Of a stretch of 38,991 nucleotides of DNA, positions 32,359 through 38,991 are shown one piece after another (the first letter of the stretch is position 1; the number at the start of each line of letters is the position of its first letter). Source of the DNA: Alistipes sp. (GTDB taxonomy: Bacteria > Bacteroidota > Bacteroidia > Bacteroidales > Rikenellaceae). The stretch spans positions 1 to 38,991 of the forward strand of contig JAFZFX010000031.1 of assembly GCA_017555695.1 (NCBI GenBank), given 5' to 3'. A program made the position numbers and the translations under genes. A model generated the notes under the pieces. The model had not been told where the DNA came from. It saw only the letters and a list, made by a program, of their open reading frames with translations, and did not search any database.

Positions 32359-35073
32359 ATGAGTGAGAATAAAAAGATAAGGCTTATCCAGGTGGCGAAG
32401 GAGTTTAAGGTTGGTATCAACACAATCGTAGACTCGCTGCTGAAGAAGGGCGTGAGCATCGACGGCTCGCCCAACTCGCAGGTTAGCCCCGAGATATATG
32501 CTATTTTGGAGAAGGAGTTTAGTTCAAATAGAGCCTCTGGTAACGAGCGCAACATCATCAAGGAGAAGATCTCTTTGGGTAAGAAGGAGTCTGTATCGTT
32601 GGCCGAGAACAAGAAGACTGAGAAGGAGAACGACGAGCAGGAGGTTATCATCAAGAGCAATGTCATCAATGTAAAGGATGAGATTCAGCAGCCCAAGATT
32701 TTGGGTAAGATTGACCTCGACGGCAAGAAGCCGCAGGCAGCACCTGCTCCCAAGGAGGCTCCCCAGCAGCCCAAGGCCGCAGCTCCCGCAGAGGTTAAGC
32801 CCGTAGAGCAGCCCAAAGCCGCTAAAGTGGAGGAGGTTTCAGCAGAGGAGAATGCTCCCAAGCAGGATAATGTATTCCGCGTAAACCAGACACAGCTCGC
32901 AGGTCCGCAGATTCTAGGTACAATGGATGTATCGGGAATGGTTCCTGGCGGCAAACACAAGCGCAAGCGTTTGGATAAGGAGAAGGTTGATGTAAACAAG
33001 CAGCAAGGCAAGGGCGGCGACAAGCAGCAGGGCAAGAACGACAAGAAGAACAAGCCCCAGCAGTCGCAGCAGCAGAACAACAACGGCAAGGACCAGCAGC
33101 CCAAGGCTGGCGAGGGTCGCCGTAACAAGCACAAGGACAAGAAGCATCAGCCCAAGCCCGTTGTTCGCCCCGAGGTTAGCGACGAGGAGGTATCAAAGCA
33201 GGTAAAGGACACTCTGGCTCGTCTTACAGCCAAGGGTGCAAAGAATAAGGGTGCAAAGTATCGTAAGGAGAAGCGTGACGAGATTCGTGAGAAGATGAAC
33301 GAGGAGATGGAGCGCGAGGAGATGGAGCGCTCTGTACTCAAGGTGACAGAGTTCGTTACCGTTAGCGAGTTGGCTACGATGATGAGCGTGTCGCCTATGG
33401 AGGTTATCTCGGCTTGTATGAACCTCGGCCTTATGGTATCTATCAACCAGCGACTCGACGCCGAGGCATTGGTTGTTGTTGCCGAGGAGTTTGGCTTCAA
33501 GACCGAGTTCGTAACTGTAGAGGTTGCCGAGGCTATCGACACAGAGAACGACAGCGAGGAGGATTTGGTATCTCGTCCCCCTATCGTAACCGTTATGGGT
33601 CACGTAGACCACGGTAAGACTTCGTTGCTGGATAACATCCGTAAGACAAATGTAATCGAGGGTGAGGCCGGTGGTATCACACAGCACATCGGTGCCTACT
33701 CTGTAAACCTGAACGGTCAGAAGATTACATTCCTCGATACTCCGGGTCACGAGGCGTTTACCGCTATGCGTGCTCGTGGTGCGAAGATTACCGATGTGGC
33801 TATCATTATCGTATCGGCTGACGACAGCGTGATGCCCCAGACTGTTGAGGCTATCAACCACGCACAGGCTGCAGGCGTTCCGATGGTATTCGCCATCAAC
33901 AAGATTGATAAGCCCGCTGCTAACCCCGAGCACATCAAGGAGCAGTTGGCACAGATGAACTACCTAGTTGAGGATTGGGGTGGTAAGTACCAGAGCCAGG
34001 ATATCTCTGCAAAGCAGGGTATCAACCACTACAAGCTCTTGGAGAAGGTATTGCTCGAGGCCGAGATGCTCGACCTGAAGGCTAACCCCAACAAGAAGGC
34101 CCAGTGTAGCGTGATTGAGTCTACACTGGACAAGGGTCGTGGTTATGTAGCTACGATTATGGTACAGAGTGGTACACTGCGTATTGGTGATGTATTGCTC
34201 TCAGGTACATACACAGGCCGTGTGAAGGCTATGTTCGACGAGAACGGTAAGAAGGTTTTGGAGGCAGGTCCTTCAACTCCCGTACAGGTGTTGGGTCTGA
34301 ATGGTGCGCCCCAGGCTGGTGACAGCTTCAATGTAATGGACGACGACCGTTCAGCACGCGAGATTGCTAACAAGCGTGAGCAGTTGCAGCGTATGCAGGG
34401 TATTATGACCCAGAAGCACATCACTCTGGATGAGATTGGTCGCCGTATCGCTATCGGCTCGTTCAAGGAGCTTAACATCATCGTTAAGGGTGATGTGGAC
34501 GGCTCGGTTGAGGCTATGTCTGGTTCACTTATCAAGCTCTCTAAGGAGACCGTACAGGTGAATGTTATCCACGCTGCCGTAGGTCAGATTTCAGAGTCGG
34601 ATGTATTGTTGGCAACAGCATCAAACGCTATCATCGTCGGCTTCCAGGTGCGTCCGTCAGCCGCAGCGCGTAAGACTGCCGAAAAGGAGGAGATTGAGAT
34701 TCGTCTCTACTCTATCATCTACGATGCCGTAAATGATATCAAGGATGCTATCGAGGGTATGTTGGAGCCCGTTATGAAGGAGGTTATCTGCTGCTCTATC
34801 GAGGTATTGGAGACATTCAAGATTTCGAAGGTTGGTACCGTAGCAGGTTGTATCGTACGCGAGGGTAAGTTGCAGCGCAACACTCCTATCCGCGTGATTC
34901 GTGACGGTATCGTAATCTACACTGGTAAGCTCGGCTCACTGCGCCGCTTCAAGGACGATGTGAAGGAGGTTACCGTAGGTCAGGATTGCGGTCTTAACAT
35001 CGAGTCGTACAACGATATCAAGGTTGGCGATATCATCGAGGGCTACGAGCAGGTAGAGGTTAAGAGAAAGTAA
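32359..35073 (+). CDS. infB: Translation initiation factor IF-2
   Basis: A 904-residue GTPase that brings initiator tRNA to the ribosome. Order: N-terminal IF2_N motif (residues about 1-55, [21 protein letters not shown]), a long Lys/Gln/Pro-rich low-complexity linker (about 115-270), a second IF2_N-like domain (about 315-390), GTPase domain with G1 GHVDHGKT (414-421), G3 DTPGHE and G4 NKID, then EF-Tu domain 2-like, IF-2 domain 3 and a C-terminal domain binding fMet-tRNA. It is the last gene of rimP-nusA-infB. A GU-containing hairpin without a T run (35097-35120) follows. Confidence 0.97.
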   Translation: MSENKKIRLIQVAKEFKVGINTIVDSLLKKGVSIDGSPNSQVSPEIYAILEKEFSSNRASGNERNIIKEKISLGKKESVSLAENKKTEKENDEQEVIIKSNVINVKDEIQQPKILGKIDLDGKKPQAAPAPKEAPQQPKAAAPAEVKPVEQPKAAKVEEVSAEENAPKQDNVFRVNQTQLAGPQILGTMDVSGMVPGGKHKRKRLDKEKVDVNKQQGKGGDKQQGKNDKKNKPQQSQQQNNNGKDQQPKAGEGRRNKHKDKKHQPKPVVRPEVSDEEVSKQVKDTLARLTAKGAKNKGAKYRKEKRDEIREKMNEEMEREEMERSVLKVTEFVTVSELATMMSVSPMEVISACMNLGLMVSINQRLDAEALVVVAEEFGFKTEFVTVEVAEAIDTENDSEEDLVSRPPIVTVMGHVDHGKTSLLDNIRKTNVIEGEAGGITQHIGAYSVNLNGQKITFLDTPGHEAFTAMRARGAKITDVAIIIVSADDSVMPQTVEAINHAQAAGVPMVFAINKIDKPAANPEHIKEQLAQMNYLVEDWGGKYQSQDISAKQGINHYKLLEKVLLEAEMLDLKANPNKKAQCSVIESTLDKGRGYVATIMVQSGTLRIGDVLLSGTYTGRVKAMFDENGKKVLEAGPSTPVQVLGLNGAPQAGDSFNVMDDDRSAREIANKREQLQRMQGIMTQKHITLDEIGRRIAIGSFKELNIIVKGDVDGSVEAMSGSLIKLSKETVQVNVIHAAVGQISESDVLLATASNAIIVGFQVRPSAAARKTAEKEEIEIRLYSIIYDAVNDIKDAIEGMLEPVMKEVICCSIEVLETFKISKVGTVAGCIVREGKLQRNTPIRVIRDGIVIYTGKLGSLRRFKDDVKEVTVGQDCGLNIESYNDIKVGDIIEGYEQVEVKRK

Positions 35074-35096
35074 AAGCCTCAACAGCACGACGCAAC

Positions 35097-35120
35097 ATTG
35101 AGAATCGAAGGATTTTCAAT
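35097..35120 (+). other. Hairpin between infB and the CoA-transferase gene
   Basis: ATTGAGAATC (35097-35106), loop GAAG, GATTTTCAAT (35111-35120): 10 bp with one G-U. An A run rather than a T run follows, so it is not a standard terminator; it may be an mRNA-processing or stabilising hairpin. Confidence 0.35.
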
Positions 35121-35159
35121 AAAAAGATTTAGAAAAACTTATAACTAAACTAAATAAAA

Positions 35160-36476
35160 ATGGCAGAAATTAAATTCACTACGGCTGAGGAGGCCGTAAA
35201 GGTTATCAAGTCTGGTGACCACATCCATTTGAGTTCAGTTGCTTCGGCTCCCCAGTGCCTTATCAAGGCTATGTGCGAGCGCGGCCGCAACGGTGAGTTC
35301 AAGAATGTACACATTCACCACCTCCACACAGAGGGTCCCGCACCCTACTCTGAGCCCGAGTTCGAGGGTGTATTCCAGCTCGACTCATTCTTCGTAGGTG
35401 GCAATGTTCGTAAGACTACACAGGCTGGTTACGCTGACTATATTCCCGTATTCTTGAGCGAGACACAGAAGTTGTATCGTTCTGGCGCAGTTCCCTGCAA
35501 TGTAGCTATGATTCAGGTATCTACTCCCGACAAGCACGGTTATGTATCGTTGGGTACTTCAGTAGATGCTACACTTGCTGCCGTAGAGTGCGCTGACACA
35601 GTTATCGCTGTTGTGAACAAGTATGTTCCCCGTTCATTCGGTGACGCTATGATTCCTGCATCGAAGATTGATATCTTCGTTGAGGATGACCAGCCCCTCG
35701 AGGAGGCACACTTCACAACTCCTAACGAGACTGAGGTTAAGATTGGTAAGTATTGTGCTGAGCTCATCGAGGATGGCGCAACACTCCAGATGGGTATCGG
35801 TGCTATTCCCAACGCTGTACTCTCACAGTTGGGTGGCCACAAGAACCTGGGTATCCACACCGAGATGTTCGCCGACGGCGTATTGCCTTTGGTACGCTCT
35901 GGCGTAATCAACGGCGAGGCTAAGAACATCGACAAGGGTAAGATGGTATCTACATTCTTGATGGGTTCACAGGATGTATATAACTTCATCGACGACAACC
36001 CCGCAGTATTGATGATGGATGTAGGTTACACTAACGACCCCTTCATCATTGCAAAGAACGACAAGGTGACTGCCATCAACTCTGCATTGCAGATTGACCT
36101 CACAGGTCAGGTTTGCGCTGACTCACTCGGCCGCAAGTTCTACTCTGGCGTAGGTGGTCAGGTAGACTTCATCTATGGTGCATCACTCTCAAAGGGTGGT
36201 AAGGCTATCATCGCTATGCCCTCAATCACAAACAAGGGCGTATCGAAGATTTGCGACACACTGCTCACTGGCGCAGGCGTTGTAACTACTCGTAACCATA
36301 TCCACTGGTTCGTAACAGAGAACGGTGCTGTAGACCTCTACGGTAAGAGCCTCCAGGAGCGCGCTCGTCTGCTTATCTCTGTTGCTCACCCCTCTGCACA
36401 GGAGGAGTTGGATCGTGCAGCATTTGACCGCTACGGTTCACACCACCACTATGTAAAGGGTTATATGGGCAAGTAG
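35160..36476 (+). CDS. Acetyl-CoA hydrolase/CoA-transferase family protein
   Basis: A 438-residue family I-type CoA-transferase, probably moving CoA between acetate and another short acyl group (succinyl-, butyryl- or propionyl-CoA). The catalytic glutamate is expected at about E235 in GIHTEMFADG, and the glycine-rich GVGGQVDFIYGA lies at about 330-341. IGIGAIPNAVL precedes the Glu. The family also includes 4-hydroxybutyrate CoA-transferase and acetate CoA-transferases; I cannot separate them by eye. In a fermenting Bacteroidales it fits acetate/propionate/succinate metabolism beside KorAB and PFOR. A strong terminator follows. Confidence 0.88.
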   Translation: MAEIKFTTAEEAVKVIKSGDHIHLSSVASAPQCLIKAMCERGRNGEFKNVHIHHLHTEGPAPYSEPEFEGVFQLDSFFVGGNVRKTTQAGYADYIPVFLSETQKLYRSGAVPCNVAMIQVSTPDKHGYVSLGTSVDATLAAVECADTVIAVVNKYVPRSFGDAMIPASKIDIFVEDDQPLEEAHFTTPNETEVKIGKYCAELIEDGATLQMGIGAIPNAVLSQLGGHKNLGIHTEMFADGVLPLVRSGVINGEAKNIDKGKMVSTFLMGSQDVYNFIDDNPAVLMMDVGYTNDPFIIAKNDKVTAINSALQIDLTGQVCADSLGRKFYSGVGGQVDFIYGASLSKGGKAIIAMPSITNKGVSKICDTLLTGAGVVTTRNHIHWFVTENGAVDLYGKSLQERARLLISVAHPSAQEELDRAAFDRYGSHHHYVKGYMGK

Positions 36477-36498
36477 TCTGATATAGCTATTCAACAAT

Positions 36499-36536
36499 AA
36501 AGGCTGTTCAAAGTGATTTGAACAGCCTTTGTTTTT
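36499..36536. terminator. Terminator between CoA-transferase and barrel-protein genes
   Basis: AAAGGCTGTTCAAA (36499-36512) pairs perfectly with TTTGAACAGCCTTT (36517-36530) around GTGA, with a T run after it. It lies between convergent genes. Confidence 0.92.
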
Positions 36537-36554
36537 GCTTCAATAGTGGATGAA

Positions 36555-37004
36555 TTAAAACTTGAACATCGCGCCTACCGAGAGGGTTACGGGATTTCGC
36601 CTATCGTCAAACATCGGCGACCACTTCAGACCGCAGGTCATCTCGAATATATCGGCCACATTGAAGTCTATACCGCCACCGAGGTTGAGGCCCGCAGCCC
36701 ACTTACCAATGTCGTTAATGGTAAGACCCGCCGCGGGATAGAGGCGCACGATGCCCATATCGAAAACATAGTGTGCGTCGCAACTCAAATCCAGCGAACA
36801 ACCCTTATGCAACAGAGCCATCGCCGAGGGCTCGATTCGCCAATTATCGTCGAATCTATATCGTGCCATCGCACCCACACCCAACACAGTATCGCTATTG
36901 GTATAGATGCCCAATCTTGGGCCCACAGCCCATTGGCCAATCTCCTGGGCCGATGCCGATGCAACAAACAGCAATGCAAGCACCAGCAATACAATCTTTT
37001 TCAT
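36555..37004 (-). CDS. Small outer-membrane beta-barrel protein
   Basis: A 149-residue protein with a signal peptide (residues 1-19, ASASA-Q) and alternating amphipathic strands (WAVGPRLGIYTNS, VGAMARYRFDDNWRIEPSAM, GLNLGGGIDFNV, MTCGLKWSPMF) ending in Phe (VGAMFKF), the usual signature for a barrel recognised by BamA. The short length suggests an eight-strand barrel of the OmpA/OmpW-like beta-brl group. Function unknown. A minus-strand -7 element (TATATTTG, 37074-37081) gives a leader of about 63 nt. It converges on the CoA-transferase gene. Confidence 0.85.
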   Translation of the reverse strand: MKKIVLLVLALLFVASASAQEIGQWAVGPRLGIYTNSDTVLGVGAMARYRFDDNWRIEPSAMALLHKGCSLDLSCDAHYVFDMGIVRLYPAAGLTINDIGKWAAGLNLGGGIDFNVADIFEMTCGLKWSPMFDDRRNPVTLSVGAMFKF

Positions 37005-37073
37005 AGTCTATTGGTTTTTATGCCGTGGCGCACACTTCCTTAGCGCCACCCGTTAAACATCATTTACACAAAT

Positions 37074-37081
37074 CAAATATA
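37074..37081 (-). promoter_or_regulatory. -7 element for the barrel-protein gene
   Basis: TATATTTG on the minus strand matches TAnnTTTG. No -33 TTTG at 19-21 bp. Confidence 0.45.
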
Positions 37082-37179
37082 CAGAATAAATAGCATTAAA
37101 CGAAAATAAATTCAACTAAAAACTCTTTTTTATAAACCAACATCTACCCCACTGCGCATATTATATATAGGTAATAAAA

Positions 37180-37208
37180 AAGACCCGAACCTTCGGATTC
37201 GGGCCTTT
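37180..37208 (-). terminator. Terminator after PFOR
   Basis: On the minus strand GGCCCGAA pairs with TTCGGGTC (8 bp with one G-U; plus positions 37198-37205 and 37182-37189), followed by a T-rich run. Confidence 0.85.
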
Positions 37209-37228
37209 CTGTTATATGGAATAATCTA

Positions 37229-38991
37229 TTAGTACTCCAACTTTGCCAAACGCTGGTAGCTGTTGTAACGCCACTTTGCGTTCTCCTCGGCTGCCTGGAA
37301 CAACTCCTCAGCCTCAGCGGGGAATGACTTCTGGAGTGAAGTGTAGCGTACCTCCTTCATCAAGAAGTCGCGGAACTTCGACCAATCGGGCTCCTTTGAG
37401 TCCATTACAAACGGATTCTTGCCCTGCTCCTCCAACTGGGGATTGTAGTGCCACAAGTGCCAGTAACCGCACTCAACAGCCTGCTTACCTACGGTCTGTG
37501 TACGAGTCATACCGCCCTTGATACCGTGGTTGATACAGGGTGCGTAAGCGATAACGAGTGACGGACCAGGATAAGCCTCAGCCTCCTTCAATACATTAAA
37601 GAGCTGGTTCTGCGATGCACCGATAGATACCTGTGCTACATATACATAGCCGTAAGTCATAGCGATGGCACCCAAATCCTTCTTGCGGATACGCTTACCG
37701 CTTGATGCGAACTTGGCAACAGCACCAACGGGAGTAGACTTAGATGACTGACCACCAGTGTTAGAGTAAACCTCAGTATCAACAACCAAGATGTTTACAT
37801 CCATACCCGATGCCAATACATGGTCTACACCACCGAAGCCGATATCATAGCCCCAACCGTCACCACCGATAATCCACTGTGACTTCTTAACGAGCCAATC
37901 CTTCATCTCGAGAATCTTCTTGCAAGTATCGCAACCGCAAGCCTCCATCATCGGAATAAGACGCTCGCTAACCTCTGCAGACTTGGCAGATGAAGCGCGG
38001 TTCTCAATCCACTCCTTCATAGTGGCCTTCAACTCGTCAGAGCACTGCGGGCACTCGGCGATAGCCTTCTCCATATATGCCTGAACGCGGTCACGCAACT
38101 TCTCAACACCTACATGCATACCCAAACCGAACTCGGCGTTATCCTCGAAGAGTGAGTTAGCCCAAGCGGGACCCTGACCCTTCTCGTTAGTGCAGTAGGG
38201 AGTAGAGGGAGCCGAGCCAGAGTAGATTGATGTACAACCTGTGGCGTTGGCAACCATCATCTTGTCACCAAAGAGCTGTGTGATAGTCTTGATATAGGGA
38301 GTCTCACCACAACCTGCACAAGCTCCAGAGAACTCGAACAGAGGCTGTGCGAACTGTGAGTTCTTAACGCTCTTTGTCTTATCTACAACCTGCTTGTAAC
38401 CTACGCTGTTGATTACTGCGTTCCAGTTGTCAGCCTCGGCCATCTGTGACTCGAGAGGCTTCATAACCAAAGCCTTGGTCTTTGAAGGACAAACATCAAC
38501 ACAGTTGCCGCAACCTGTACAATCCAGAGGCGACACCTGGATGCGGAACTTGTAAGCCTTAGTCTCACCCAAGCCCTGCTTCCAAGCCAAGCCAGATGCA
38601 GCAGCCTCCTCCTCGGTAGCGAGGAACGGACGGATAGCAGCGTGAGGACAAACATAAGAACACTGGTTACACTGGATACAGTTATCAACCGACCACTCGG
38701 GAACATTCACTGCGATACCACGCTTCTCGTAAGCGGCAGTACCGTTATCCCAAGTACCATCCTCACGGCCATTGAATGCCGATACGGGGAGATTATCACC
38801 CTTGAGGGCGTTGATAGGATCTACAACATTGCGTACGAACTCGGGGCGTGACATATCAACCGCAGCGGCAGCAGCCTTAACCTCGATTGAAGCCCACTCT
38901 GCGGGAACAGCAACCTTCTCAACAGCCGAGCCACCAGCATCAACAGCAGCGTAGTTCATATTCACGATATCCTCACCCTTCTTGCCATAAG
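37229..38991 (-). CDS. nifJ: Pyruvate:ferredoxin (flavodoxin) oxidoreductase, C-terminal half (5' end outside window)
   Basis: Oxidises pyruvate to acetyl-CoA and CO2, reducing ferredoxin. The frame is open to the right edge (upstream codons read YGKKGEDIV before the apparent GTG start at 38965), so this is about the last 587 residues of a roughly 1180-residue enzyme. Present: the 2x[4Fe-4S] ferredoxin domain (CIQCNQCSYVCP and CTGCGNCVDVCP), then the TPP domain with CAGCGETPY, NATGCTSIYSGS, GGDGWGYDIGFGG and NTGGQSSKSTPVGA, and a further Cys near the C-terminus (CGDTCKK region, about 300 residues from the end). The missing N-terminal half carries the pyrimidine-binding and CoA domains. A terminator follows the stop. 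Confidence 0.95.
   Translation of the reverse strand, partial: YGKKGEDIVNMNYAAVDAGGSAVEKVAVPAEWASIEVKAAAAAVDMSRPEFVRNVVDPINALKGDNLPVSAFNGREDGTWDNGTAAYEKRGIAVNVPEWSVDNCIQCNQCSYVCPHAAIRPFLATEEEAAASGLAWKQGLGETKAYKFRIQVSPLDCTGCGNCVDVCPSKTKALVMKPLESQMAEADNWNAVINSVGYKQVVDKTKSVKNSQFAQPLFEFSGACAGCGETPYIKTITQLFGDKMMVANATGCTSIYSGSAPSTPYCTNEKGQGPAWANSLFEDNAEFGLGMHVGVEKLRDRVQAYMEKAIAECPQCSDELKATMKEWIENRASSAKSAEVSERLIPMMEACGCDTCKKILEMKDWLVKKSQWIIGGDGWGYDIGFGGVDHVLASGMDVNILVVDTEVYSNTGGQSSKSTPVGAVAKFASSGKRIRKKDLGAIAMTYGYVYVAQVSIGASQNQLFNVLKEAEAYPGPSLVIAYAPCINHGIKGGMTRTQTVGKQAVECGYWHLWHYNPQLEEQGKNPFVMDSKEPDWSKFRDFLMKEVRYTSLQKSFPAEAEELFQAAEENAKWRYNSYQRLAKLEY

Noticed and set aside
33193-33933. 246-residue minus-strand frame opposite infB
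   Set aside because: Shadow of the infB coding sequence, including its GTPase region; no promoter or homology pattern.
1-38991. CRISPR array or tRNA/rRNA genes
   Set aside because: I saw no regularly spaced direct repeats and no tRNA-like cloverleaf or rRNA segment in the window.

Overview
The window looks like chromosomal DNA from an anaerobic member of the Bacteroidales, most likely Rikenellaceae/Alistipes-like (inference; no rRNA is present to settle it). The signs are a fused lpxC-fabZ gene, a PPi-type phosphofructokinase, ferredoxin-dependent 2-oxoacid oxidoreductases (KorAB and PFOR), class III ribonucleotide reductase, TonB/ExbBD systems, a lipoprotein with an SKDDD surface-export-like signal, and repeated promoter elements of the Bacteroidetes -7 type (TAnnTTTG).

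Layout. 1-1.1 kb: 3' part of a PPi-phosphofructokinase gene, cut by the window edge. 1.1-8.2 kb, minus strand: tamB, exbB, exbD, tonB and a DUF1573 gene, all concerned with the cell envelope. 8.2-10.7 kb: tsaD and a FabK/nitronate-monooxygenase-like flavoprotein. 10.7-11.9 kb: a structured RNA segment ending in a terminator-like hairpin, a possible 42-residue ORF and a surface lipoprotein gene. 11.9-14.7 kb: an accessory island holding an apparently intact phage terminase large-subunit gene with a translationally coupled 100-residue partner, divergent from an S24/CI-type repressor gene; no portal, capsid or integrase gene is visible. 14.7-19.3 kb: EamA transporter, korAB behind a structured leader, and an HD hydrolase. 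19.3-23 kb, minus strand: cation/proton antiporter, a small membrane protein, and a second tonB with a small secreted protein. 23-25.3 kb: lpxC-fabZ and lpxA (lipid A). 25.4-30.4 kb: nrdDG under a cobalamin riboswitch, bracketed by two paralogous secreted esterases. 30.5-35.1 kb: rimP-nusA-infB behind a leader hairpin. 35.1-39 kb: acetyl-CoA hydrolase/transferase, a small outer-membrane barrel protein and the 3' half of PFOR, cut by the right edge.

How the genes fit together. PPi-PFK, PFOR, KorAB and the CoA-transferase describe anaerobic glycolysis feeding acetyl-CoA, reduced ferredoxin and acids. TamB, LpxC-FabZ, LpxA, two TonB systems and the barrel protein describe outer-membrane construction and energised import. 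rimP-nusA-infB is a standard translation/transcription operon. The most unusual parts are the orphan terminase cassette with its regulator, the nested RNA structure before the lipoprotein gene, and B12 control of class III ribonucleotide reductase.
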